From positions 1 to 12,245 of the forward strand of contig CABRFA010000021.1 of the NCBI GenBank assembly GCA_902470065.1: a stretch of DNA of 12,245 bases, in the 5' to 3' direction. The translations under genes and the position numbers were made by a program. Of the stretch, positions 1 to 6,720 are shown piece after piece. Position 1 is the stretch's first letter. Every line of letters starts with the position of its first letter. The DNA comes from an uncultured Collinsella sp. (GTDB taxonomy: Bacteria; Actinomycetota; Coriobacteriia; Coriobacteriales; Coriobacteriaceae). The notes under the pieces were generated by a model that saw only the letters and a list, made by a program, of their open reading frames with translations, had not been told where the DNA came from and ran no database searches.

Positions 1-1073
1 TCGCCCGTCTGGGCCGAGAACAGCACGGCCTCGGGATAGCGACGACGGAAACTCAGGCGATCAACGCTATCGAGAAGATCGATTTTATTGAATACGGTCA
101 GCGTTAAACGCTCTCCAGCGCCGATCTCATCAAGAACGCGGTCGACAGCCTCAAGCTGCCGCTCATAGTCCTCGTCAGACGCATCTACGACTTTGAGAAT
201 TAGATCGGCACCCAACACCTCGGACAGCGTCGATTTAAAGGCATCGACCAGACCATGCGGCAGCTTTTGAATAAAGCCGACGGTATCAGTAATCGTCATG
301 CCGCGACCGCCGGGCAGGCGATACGAACGCGTCGTCGGGTCGAGCGTAGCAAACAGCTTGTCCTGCGAAAGTACCGTAGAGCCGGTCAGGCGATTGAGCA
401 ACGTCGATTTACCGGCATTGGTATAACCGGCTAACGCGACGCGAAACGCCGGTGACTCAATGCGGCTCTTGGACTGGACATCGCGACGCTGTTCAACCTG
501 CTTGAGCTCACGACGAAGCGCGGCAATCTTATTGCGAATCAAGCGACGGTCAACCTCGAGCTGGCTTTCACCCTGGCCAAAGCGCGAACCGATGCCGCCG
601 CGCGTCTGCTCCTTGGCAAGATGGCTCCACATGCCACGCAGACGAGGCAACAGATATTGAAGCTGCGCCAGCTGTACCTGTAGGCGTCCCTCACGCGTCT
701 GAGCATGCAGGCCAAAGATATCCAAGATCAGTGCTGTACGATCGATAATCTTTACCGGCTCGCCCACGGCTTTCTCCAAATAGGATTGCTGCGAGGGCGT
801 CAGGTCGTCGTCAAAAATAACGACATCGGCATCCATGCGATGCACCAGGCCGCACAGCTCTTCAACCTTACCGGAACCGATAAACGATTTTGGATACGGC
901 TTAACCAGACGCTGTGACAAACGCGCCACGCACTGGCCGCCAGCCGTATGGGCCAGGCGCTCAAGCTCGTCAAGCGAACGATCGAGCGGCCATGCATTGT
1001 CGCGCCACTCAACACCAACTAATATGGCACGCTCGGGCTCGGGTGCCGTGGGAACAAGGGGGAAACGGGCCAT
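1..1073 (-). CDS. hflX: HflX, ribosome-associated GTPase (3' end cut off by window)
   Basis: HflX is a GTPase that binds 50S and 70S ribosomes and splits stalled ribosomes under stress. The first 357 residues are present; the family is usually 410-440 residues, so only the C-terminal end is missing. Residues 1-190 are the HflX N-terminal domain, with a glycine-rich linker near 159-170 that reads RFGQGES where many homologues have RGPGET. The G domain follows: G1 GYTNAGKST (216-224), G2 around FATLDPTTR (241-249), G3 DTVGF (263-267), G4 NKID (329-332) and a G5-like SAQTG at the window edge. The ATG at 1073 shares one base with the miaA stop (TAATG), and GAGG lies 7 bases upstream of it, which supports this start. 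It is probably the last or near-last gene of the rny-spoVS-miaB-miaA block. Family assignment is secure. Confidence 0.96.
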   Translation of the reverse strand, partial: MARFPLVPTAPEPERAILVGVEWRDNAWPLDRSLDELERLAHTAGGQCVARLSQRLVKPYPKSFIGSGKVEELCGLVHRMDADVVIFDDDLTPSQQSYLEKAVGEPVKIIDRTALILDIFGLHAQTREGRLQVQLAQLQYLLPRLRGMWSHLAKEQTRGGIGSRFGQGESQLEVDRRLIRNKIAALRRELKQVEQRRDVQSKSRIESPAFRVALAGYTNAGKSTLLNRLTGSTVLSQDKLFATLDPTTRSYRLPGGRGMTITDTVGFIQKLPHGLVDAFKSTLSEVLGADLILKVVDASDEDYERQLEAVDRVLDEIGAGERLTLTVFNKIDLLDSVDRLSFRRRYPEAVLFSAQTG

Positions 1074-2011
1074 TAGGCAGCCTCAATACGATGCAGGATG
1101 TCCTCAACGACCTCATCGATCGTAAACTCGTCCATATCAAACCACACGATACGGTCATCGCGCTTAAACCACGAAAGCTGACGTTTGGCATAGCGACGCG
1201 AACGCATCTTGATGAGTTCGCGAGCCTCATCCATAGAAATCACGCCATTGAAAGCATCAATGATCTCTTTATAGCCAATTGCCTGCATCGAAGTCAGGGC
1301 ATCTCCCAGCCCCTGGTCCATAAGACCGCGAACCTCATCGACAAGACCCTGCTCAAACATCAGATCGACGCGCAGGTTAATGCGCTCGTAGAGCACCTCG
1401 CGATTACGCGTCAGACCAAACCATAGAGCATGATAATGCTCGCGCGGAACACTAAACTGACTTTTTTGCTGTGCATAGGAGATACCATCATCATGCATCT
1501 CGAGCGCACGAATCACACGGCGCACATTATGGGGATGAATAACAGCAGCCGATTCTGGGTCACGCTCGGCAAGCAGGGCATGCAGTTCTTCCTCACCAAT
1601 ACGCTCAGCAAGCTCCTGATAGCCCGCACGGCGATCGTCCTCAAGTTCGCCCGAGGGAAAGTCCATCTCATCGAGGGCGGCCTTGAGATACAGCCCCGTA
1701 CCTCCGCAAAAAACCGGAAGGCAACCCGAACCAAGGAGACGTTCAACATGCGCGCGAGCGTCAGCCTGATAAAGCGCAGCAGAATATGCCACACCCGGCT
1801 CCACAATGTCGACGAGACGCAGCGGCGCCGTACACTCATCGGGCGCCATCTTTGCGGTACCGATGTCCATGCCGCGATAGATTTGCATCGCATCGCACGA
1901 CAGCACTTCGGACGAAAGACGAGCGGCCAAACGGTCGGCAACATCACTCTTACCAACCGCCGTCGGACCGACGATCGCAACGGCGGAAAGACCTGCCTCG
2001 GAAGAAACCAT
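1073..2011 (-). CDS. miaA: tRNA dimethylallyltransferase MiaA
   Basis: MiaA transfers a dimethylallyl group from DMAPP to N6 of A37 in tRNAs reading UNN codons, giving i6A37, the substrate of MiaB encoded just upstream. The 312-residue protein has the usual family length. It starts with P-loop GPTAVGKS (15-22), followed by the substrate-binding segment CDAMQIYRGMDIGTAK (39-54), where the more common DSMQ reads DAMQ, and the CGGTGLYLKA motif near residue 100. The C-terminal half carries the basic tRNA-binding region with the RRYAKRQLSWF segment. ATG at 2011 overlaps the miaB stop by one base (TAATG). No strong ribosome binding site precedes it, so translation is probably coupled to miaB. The same TAATG overlap is used at its own 3' end with hflX. 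Confidence 0.97.
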   Translation of the reverse strand: MVSSEAGLSAVAIVGPTAVGKSDVADRLAARLSSEVLSCDAMQIYRGMDIGTAKMAPDECTAPLRLVDIVEPGVAYSAALYQADARAHVERLLGSGCLPVFCGGTGLYLKAALDEMDFPSGELEDDRRAGYQELAERIGEEELHALLAERDPESAAVIHPHNVRRVIRALEMHDDGISYAQQKSQFSVPREHYHALWFGLTRNREVLYERINLRVDLMFEQGLVDEVRGLMDQGLGDALTSMQAIGYKEIIDAFNGVISMDEARELIKMRSRRYAKRQLSWFKRDDRIVWFDMDEFTIDEVVEDILHRIEAA

Positions 2012-3381
2012 TAGCGCGGCTCGCCCACAACGGAACCAGACAAATACCAGGTCTTGGCAACATCAACGTCAACATCAACGATCTTGCCAACAAGCTGATC
2101 GATGCTGTAACCCTCGGGGATAGGCGCATGCACGGTCTGATTCTTGGGACTCTTGCCAAGCAGGACCGTGTCGTTCTTTTTACTCGTTCCCTCAATGAGC
2201 GCCGGCACCACAGTATGAAGCTCACCCTGGTTATACTCGTGTGCCGTGGTCTCGATAACCTTAACCAGGCGGTTGAAACGCTCGAGAATAACCTCATGCG
2301 GCGTAGGATCGTCAATCTCTGCGGCCGGGGTACCGGCGCGCTTGGAATAGATGAAGGTATAGGCCTGGGCATAGCGGACCGTCTCGGCAAGCGAGAGCGT
2401 CTGCTCAAAGTCTTCTTCAGTCTCGCCTGGGAAGCCAACGATAATGTCGGTCGAGAGCGCGATATCGGGCATACGGTTGCGAATGCGATCGACCAGGCCC
2501 AAATAGTCCTCACGTGTATAACGGCGATTCATCTCTTTGAGGATCCGCGTCGAACCTGACTGGACGGCCAAGTGCAGCTGTGGCATAACGGCAGGCGTCT
2601 CGGCCATGGCGTCGATGGTCTCGGGCAACAGGTCCTTGGGATGCGAAGACGTAAAGAAGATGCGTTCCACACCCGTATCGCCCACGGCACGCAGCAGATC
2701 GGCAAAACGCGGCTTGCCAAACAGATCGCGACCATATGAGTTAACGTTTTGGCCCAGCAGCGTAATCTCACGCACGCCCTGGCGCACCAAACCGGTCACC
2801 TCGTCGACAATCTCCTCGAAGGGGCGGCTCTTTTCGCGACCGCGCACGTACGGCACGATGCAATAGGTGCAGAAATTATTGCAGCCCGTCATGATGGGCA
2901 CCCAAGCGTGATACTGGGTCTCTCGATGCCACGGCATGCTCATGGCATCCGTATCCTCATGCTCATTGGTGCGGATATGACGCTTGCCATCAAGGAACGC
3001 CTCGGCAATGAGCTCGGCCACATGTGCGATAGAATGCGTGCCAAAGATGACATTGACGTTATCGACGTTGGTGAGCAGGCCCTCGCCATCACGCTGCGCA
3101 ATGCAGCCGCCCACGGCAACCACACGCTTGCCCGAAGGCGAAGGCGGCAGGCTTTTGCAGGAATTGCACTGACCGTACAGGCGAGTATCGGCGGCCTCAC
3201 GCACACAGCATGTCATGAAGACAACGATATCGGCATGCTCGGGATCGAGCGCCATGAGGCAACCATACGAATCGAGCAGACCGCTCACGCGCTCAGAGTC
3301 GTGCTGATTCATCTGGCAGCCAAAGGTGCGGATAAAGTAGGTTTTACCGGCAAGAATATCGCGTACGGAACGCTGGTCCAT
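2011..3381 (-). CDS. miaB: tRNA-2-methylthio-N6-dimethylallyladenosine synthase MiaB
   Basis: MiaB is a radical-SAM methylthiotransferase that converts i6A37 to ms2i6A37 in tRNA, acting directly after MiaA. The chosen start gives 456 residues, a normal length. The N-terminal UPF0004 domain supplies three cluster cysteines: TFGCQMNQ (Cys22), MTCCVRE (Cys58, where NTC is usual) and GGCIAQ (Cys93). The radical SAM motif CNNFCTYC gives Cys167, Cys171 and Cys174. The last roughly 65 residues fit a TRAM RNA-binding domain. The frame stays open upstream to 3579, but that extension lies inside spoVS and looks non-coding. Of the two close ATGs, 3381 has AGGA nine bases upstream, while 3387 would leave only three, so MDQRSV is preferred. 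A run of eight C residues (minus strand) lies about 25 bases upstream of the start. Confidence 0.96.
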   Translation of the reverse strand: MDQRSVRDILAGKTYFIRTFGCQMNQHDSERVSGLLDSYGCLMALDPEHADIVVFMTCCVREAADTRLYGQCNSCKSLPPSPSGKRVVAVGGCIAQRDGEGLLTNVDNVNVIFGTHSIAHVAELIAEAFLDGKRHIRTNEHEDTDAMSMPWHRETQYHAWVPIMTGCNNFCTYCIVPYVRGREKSRPFEEIVDEVTGLVRQGVREITLLGQNVNSYGRDLFGKPRFADLLRAVGDTGVERIFFTSSHPKDLLPETIDAMAETPAVMPQLHLAVQSGSTRILKEMNRRYTREDYLGLVDRIRNRMPDIALSTDIIVGFPGETEEDFEQTLSLAETVRYAQAYTFIYSKRAGTPAAEIDDPTPHEVILERFNRLVKVIETTAHEYNQGELHTVVPALIEGTSKKNDTVLLGKSPKNQTVHAPIPEGYSIDQLVGKIVDVDVDVAKTWYLSGSVVGEPR

Positions 3382-3405
3382 GTGCATAAGTCCTAACGAT
3401 GGAGA

Positions 3406-3413
3406 GGGGGGGG
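3406..3413. repeat. Homopolymer tract of eight G (eight C in the mRNA)
   Basis: Eight consecutive G on the plus strand lie between the spoVS stop and the miaB start. In the transcript they read as C8 in the untranslated spacer. The tract is outside any preferred reading frame, so slippage would change spacer length rather than a protein. It could also be a sequencing or assembly length error. Confidence 0.7.
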
Positions 3414-3433
3414 CGAATCGAGGCAAGCAGAAG

Positions 3434-3751
3434 CTATGCCACAGGCTTAACATCATCCATGACGACGTTATCCATAGCAGCTCGATTGATCTGGTGAACG
3501 TAAATAGAAAGACGGATGGCCGTGCGCGACTCCCCGTTAATAAGGATGTCGGAGAACACGGGCGCGCAGGAAATATCAAAACCGGTTGGAATCAAAAAAC
3601 CGCGCGCGATAGCCACAGCCTTTATGGCCTGGTTGACCGCACCGGCGCCGACACACTGAATGTTGACGGGCACACCATCCTTGACCATGCCGGCGATGGC
3701 GCCGGCAACGGACGCGGGCGATGATTTGCTTGATACCTTCAGGCAATCCAT
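3434..3751 (-). CDS. spoVS: Stage V sporulation protein S (SpoVS) family protein
   Basis: SpoVS is a small Alba-fold protein. In Bacillus it is needed for spore coat maturation and affects septation timing, and homologues occur in many non-sporulating bacteria. The start LKVSSKSSPASVAGAIAG and the central VGAGAVNQAIKAVAIARG are the signature blocks of the family. ATG at 3751 is chosen over the longer open frame to 3826 because AGGAG lies seven bases upstream and conservation begins at MDCLKVSS. The product is 105 residues, compared with roughly 86-90 in typical members. The extra length is at the C-terminus, after the RTAIRLSIYV strand, ending MDDVKPVA. It lies 74 bases after the ATPase gene and 52 before miaB. 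A candidate internal promoter precedes it. The molecular role in this organism is unknown; family assignment is firm. Confidence 0.93.
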   Translation of the reverse strand: MDCLKVSSKSSPASVAGAIAGMVKDGVPVNIQCVGAGAVNQAIKAVAIARGFLIPTGFDISCAPVFSDILINGESRTAIRLSIYVHQINRAAMDNVVMDDVKPVA

Positions 3752-3792
3752 GAAGAAACTCCTGCGTTTAAAAGTACGTTTTAACTGCAATA

Positions 3793-3821
3793 ACTGTATC
3801 GTACCGAGTGGACTCGGTAAA
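3793..3821 (-). promoter_or_regulatory. Candidate internal promoter for spoVS-miaB-miaA-hflX
   Basis: On the minus strand TTTACC (3821-3816) and TACAGT (3798-3793) are separated by exactly 17 bases. Each hexamer matches 4 of 6 positions of the sigma-70-type -35/-10 consensus. Transcription would begin near 3786, giving a leader of about 35 bases that ends in a good AGGAG site for spoVS. The hexamers are imperfect, so this is a proposal only. Confidence 0.4.
3802..3819. promoter_or_regulatory. Perfect 8-bp dyad (candidate operator) upstream of spoVS
   Basis: TACCGAGT, two bases, then ACTCGGTA forms an exact inverted repeat in the 74-base gap between the ATPase gene and spoVS. It covers the spacer and edge of the -35 of the candidate spoVS promoter, a typical operator position. 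No T-run follows on either strand, so a Rho-independent terminator is unlikely. An RNA hairpin used for processing or stability is the main alternative. Confidence 0.55.
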
Positions 3822-3825
3822 GGCA

Positions 3826-4911
3826 CTATTCCTCTTTGGCAAGATCGAAGGTCACAGTGATTCGATCACGCGAAACGCGAATCTTTGGGTCGCCGCAAAG
3901 GTTGAGATAGTACCGGGCGGCAAGGTCATTAAAGTCGCGCTCCACAGCACGCGAAAACTGTGCCATGTCATCCTTGGCAATACGAAGCCCGCGACGATCC
4001 TTCGCGAGATCGACAGGAGCCGGCGCATGCGAGGAAGAATCACGCTCGCGCAGCAGACGCGCGGTCACACCGCGAACGGGCTTAATCTGCCCTGCCAAAA
4101 TGCGATGTGCCGTGCGCTCGGACATCTCAAGACCCAAACCCGAGCAGATACGAATAAAGTCCTCGGCATCAGAGGCAAGGCCTAAACGATCGACAACCGG
4201 AAGCTCGCTCTCGTCATCAATAAACAGGAGACGAGACGTATCGAGCCGACTTGACGCCTGAGCATAAAGGGTCGCGGCAATCTCAGACGGAGAACCAAGA
4301 TAGACATCGCAACCACGCAGCTCCTCGAGCGCAAACTCACAGGCAGCGCGAATAATATTATGCGGGCCGCGAGCACAGACATAACGTCCGTCCTCATCCT
4401 TGACGGCCTGGGGCCAGCTGGACTGATCGGCACGCTCACTGAGGCGGTCGGCTGCAACGCTCACCTTAAAGGCCGAGCCAAGGTCGACACCAGACGTGAC
4501 CACACGGGCCTCGTCGGTGTTCTGCTTGATCGAAAACAATGCCATGCCACGACCGTGAACGCCCCAACGGTCCATCTTCATGCTCTCGAGCTTGGAGGTG
4601 ACGCGGGCATCGAAGATTCGCTCTTGCATATCCTGTGGAACGCCCGAACCGTTATCCAGAAAGACAAGCGTGCGGACGCCATCTTCCTTGGTCGTGGCGA
4701 GATAGACCTTGTCGGCGCCAGCATCGCGAGCATTACGGAGCATTTCGATGACGATATCCTCGACATGCTGAATGTCGTGCTTTGCCTGGCGCCGCTCGGC
4801 CTCCGAAACGCGGAGGCGGACATACCCCTCGCCAAGGTTCTCCTCGACGCGAAGGTTGCCCTCCCCCGACATCGACGCGATAAATGAGATGAGCTCGTTC
4901 GCGTCGCTCAT
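3826..4911 (-). CDS. Uncharacterised GHKL/HATPase-fold ATP-binding protein
   Basis: This 361-residue cytoplasmic protein carries a histidine-kinase/Hsp90-type ATP-binding fold in its first 150 residues. The N-box is EMLRNARDAGA (Glu56, Asn60), G1 is DNGSG (86-90), an F-box-like IFDARVTSK spans 99-107, G2 is HGRGMALFSI (119-128) and a G3-like GSAF is at 145-148. I see no DHp or phospho-acceptor histidine domain, receiver or membrane segment, so it is not a normal sensor kinase. Residues 170-361 match nothing I recognise; a GLGLEMSERTAHRIL stretch and a C-terminal strand-rich end are visible. ATG at 4911 is one base after the rny stop (TAACATG) with no clear ribosome binding site, which points to translational coupling with rny. 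Bacillus has the phosphodiesterase gene ymdB in this place. An ATP-driven switch or an SpoIIAB-like regulator are guesses. Confidence 0.8.
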   Translation of the reverse strand: MSDANELISFIASMSGEGNLRVEENLGEGYVRLRVSEAERRQAKHDIQHVEDIVIEMLRNARDAGADKVYLATTKEDGVRTLVFLDNGSGVPQDMQERIFDARVTSKLESMKMDRWGVHGRGMALFSIKQNTDEARVVTSGVDLGSAFKVSVAADRLSERADQSSWPQAVKDEDGRYVCARGPHNIIRAACEFALEELRGCDVYLGSPSEIAATLYAQASSRLDTSRLLFIDDESELPVVDRLGLASDAEDFIRICSGLGLEMSERTAHRILAGQIKPVRGVTARLLRERDSSSHAPAPVDLAKDRRGLRIAKDDMAQFSRAVERDFNDLAARYYLNLCGDPKIRVSRDRITVTFDLAKEE

Positions 4912-4912
4912 G

Positions 4913-6463
4913 TTATTTAGCGATATCGACAGCGCGGCTCTCGCGAATCACGACGACGCGCACCTGACCGGGATACTCCATCTCTTCCTCGATCTGATGG
5001 GCGATATCGTGAGCCAGGACCGTGGACTGGGCATCGGAGATCTTGTCCGGCTGAACCATGACGTGGACCTCGCGACCAGCCTGCATGGCATAGGTACGCT
5101 CGACGCCTTCATGGGAGTTGGCGATCTCCTCGAGCTTCTCGAGACGCTTGATGTAGTTCTCGGCAGACTCGCGACGGGCACCGGGGCGAGAAGCAGAGAC
5201 AGCATCAGCGGCCTGTACCAGGACATCGAGCACCGTGTTAGGGTCGACATCGGCATGGTGAGCCTCGATAGCATGAACGATAACGGGCTTCTCGCCATAA
5301 CGGCGGGCAAGCTCGGCGCCGATGACGGCATGCGGGCCCTCGACGTCGTGGTCAATTGCCTTGCCCAGGTCGTGCAGCAGGCCGGCGCGCTTGGCGGTCA
5401 CAACGTCCAGGCCAAGCTCGGAAGCCATCACGCCGCACAGGTCAGAGACTTCTAGGGAGTGCTGAAGCACGTTCTGACCAAACGAGGTACGGTAGCGCAG
5501 GGCACCAAGGGTCTTGACGATCTCGGGGTGCAGGTCGTGAATGCCGGTATCGAAGGCAGCCTGCTCGCCAGCCTCGCGCACGCGCTGCTGAACCAGGTCG
5601 GCAGCCTTGTGATACATCTCCTCGATGCGGGCAGGGTGAATGCGGCCGTCGGCGATGAGGTTCTCGAGGGCAACACGGGCGGTCTCACGACGCACCGGGT
5701 CGAAGCTCGAAAGAACGACGGTCTCAGGCGTGTCGTCGATCACGAGGTTGACGCCGGAAACCTGCTCGAAGGTCCGGATGTTGCGACCCTCGCGACCGAT
5801 GATACGGCCCTTGAGGTCATCAGAGGGAATGTGCACGGAGGTAACGGTGACCTCGGCTGTGTGGTCGGCAGCGCAGCGCTGAATCGCCAGGGACAGAATC
5901 TCCTGGGCGGTCTTGTGGCACTCGGCGCGAACCTGCTGCTCGGACTCGCGAATGATCGTGGCGGCCTCGTGGGTGACCTCGCCGCGAACCTTATCGAGGA
6001 GCTCCTTGTGGGCATCCTCGCGGGTCAGGTCGGCGATACGCTCGAGCTCGGAGGTCTGCTTGGCGCAGAGCTCCTCGAGCTCGCGGGAGCGCTTCTCGAC
6101 CTGACCGGCCTGGCTGGACAGCTGGTGCTCACGCTTGTCGAGAGCGTCGTTTCGGCGATCGAGGGACTCCTCGCGCTGCATCACACGGTTCTCGAGCGTA
6201 CGAATCTCGCTCTTACGCTGCTTGTCCTCGGCCTCGGCGGCCTGCTTGTTCTTGATGATCTCCTCTTTAGCCTCGAGCAGAGCCTCTTTTTTGAGGGTCT
6301 CGGCCTGACGCTTTGCATCACCGATCAGGGACTCAGCCTGTGCGTGTGCCGACTGGATCTTTTCGTCGGCCTCGTGAAGACTACCCTGCTTGGCGGTGCG
6401 CATGTAGGCAATGGCGGCGATGGCACCCAAAACGATGCCAACGAGCGCTGCGATGATAGGCAT
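4913..6463 (-). CDS. rny: Ribonuclease Y
   Basis: RNase Y is a membrane-anchored endoribonuclease that starts mRNA decay and processes operon transcripts. The 516-residue product shows the standard layout: a single N-terminal membrane segment (about 2-20, IIAALVGIVLGAIAAIAY), a long charged coiled coil (about 28-185), a KH RNA-binding domain with the GREG loop at 223-226 (GRIIGREGRNI), and an HD phosphohydrolase domain with metal-ligand pair His364-Asp365 in LLHDLGKAID. The start is ATG at 6463. The frame also has a GTG six bases earlier, but its G is part of the AGGAG site (6473-6469), which sits five bases from the ATG. A probable promoter and a hairpin-rich leader precede the gene, and the ATPase gene follows after one base. 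Codon-aligned antisense frames are open here but look like codon-bias shadows. Confidence 0.97.
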   Translation of the reverse strand: MPIIAALVGIVLGAIAAIAYMRTAKQGSLHEADEKIQSAHAQAESLIGDAKRQAETLKKEALLEAKEEIIKNKQAAEAEDKQRKSEIRTLENRVMQREESLDRRNDALDKREHQLSSQAGQVEKRSRELEELCAKQTSELERIADLTREDAHKELLDKVRGEVTHEAATIIRESEQQVRAECHKTAQEILSLAIQRCAADHTAEVTVTSVHIPSDDLKGRIIGREGRNIRTFEQVSGVNLVIDDTPETVVLSSFDPVRRETARVALENLIADGRIHPARIEEMYHKAADLVQQRVREAGEQAAFDTGIHDLHPEIVKTLGALRYRTSFGQNVLQHSLEVSDLCGVMASELGLDVVTAKRAGLLHDLGKAIDHDVEGPHAVIGAELARRYGEKPVIVHAIEAHHADVDPNTVLDVLVQAADAVSASRPGARRESAENYIKRLEKLEEIANSHEGVERTYAMQAGREVHVMVQPDKISDAQSTVLAHDIAHQIEEEMEYPGQVRVVVIRESRAVDIAK

Positions 6464-6498
6464 GCTCACTCCTTTTTATGGATTCGTTACACAACAAA

Positions 6499-6524
6499 GC
6501 GAACCGTCCTTACGAACGGCTCGC
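6499..6524 (-). promoter_or_regulatory. Stable hairpin in the rny 5' leader
   Basis: On the minus strand GCGAGCCGT, eight bases, then ACGGTTCGC gives a nine-pair stem with one G-U pair. It is followed by TTTGTTGTGT, which makes it terminator-like. It ends 35 bases before the rny ATG, inside the predicted leader. It may be an attenuator, or a structure through which RNase Y controls its own message, by analogy with the rne leader of E. coli. The function is inference. Confidence 0.55.
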
Positions 6525-6585
6525 GACATTTGAGTAATATGGGCGCAGCTTATGCGGGTCGGATACAGATAAACATATAAACAAA

Positions 6586-6600
6586 CTCATCACAGATGAG
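6586..6600 (-). promoter_or_regulatory. Small hairpin near the 5' end of the rny leader
   Basis: CTCATC, TGT, GATGAG on the minus strand is a perfect six-pair stem followed by TTTGTTTAT. It starts about 20 bases after the predicted transcription start of rny. The short, AT-leaning stem would make a weak terminator; it may instead shield the 5' end of the message. Confidence 0.4.
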
Positions 6601-6618
6601 CACATATCACAAAGCAAA

Positions 6619-6657
6619 TGACAGTGTTTATCGTACGTTGAACCACAACAACTGTCA
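6619..6657. repeat. Inverted repeat TGACAGT/ACTGTCA flanking the rny -10 region
   Basis: TGACAGT (6619-6625) and ACTGTCA (6651-6657) are exact inverted copies with 25 bases between them. One arm overlaps the -35 hexamer of the rny promoter and the other lies at about the transcription start. This spacing would suit a dimeric regulator binding both arms. The arms are short, so chance is possible. Confidence 0.35.
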
Positions 6658-6658
6658 A
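6630..6658 (-). promoter_or_regulatory. Probable sigma-70-type promoter of the rny operon
   Basis: On the minus strand a perfect TTGACA (6658-6653) and TACGAT (6635-6630) are separated by 17 bases. Transcription should begin near 6623, leaving an untranslated leader of about 160 bases before the rny ATG at 6463. Its position directly after the recX terminator fits an independent transcription unit for rny and the genes after it. Confidence 0.75.
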
Positions 6659-6706
6659 ATAAATGGCCCCGGCACGGCGGCTAAAACGCGGTGAACGGCA
6701 GGGCCA
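6657..6706 (-). terminator. Probable terminator of recA-recX
   Basis: On the minus strand TGGCCCTG (6706-6699) pairs with CGGGGCCA (6671-6664) as an eight-pair stem with one G-U pair, followed by TTTATTT. The loop is long (27 bases) and the U-run is interrupted, so strength is uncertain. The tail touches the -35 of the rny promoter, packing the end of one unit against the start of the next. Confidence 0.45.
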
Positions 6707-6720
6707 CAAAACGCATACGC

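Noticed and set aside
3382..3579. Longer N-terminus for MiaB, starting at 3579
   Set aside because: The extra 66 residues lie within spoVS in another frame, match no MiaB sequence I know, and a good ribosome binding site favours 3381.
3802..3819. Rho-independent terminator between the ATPase gene and spoVS
   Set aside because: The stem is perfect but no T-run follows on either strand, and the spacing fits an operator better.
3752..3826. Longer N-terminus for SpoVS, starting at 3826
   Set aside because: SpoVS conservation begins at MDCLKVSS, and AGGAG is placed correctly for the ATG at 3751.
5459..6580. Antisense open frame of 373 codons opposite rny
   Set aside because: Same codon-aligned shadow effect; its Leu/Gly-rich product simply mirrors the rny coding sequence.
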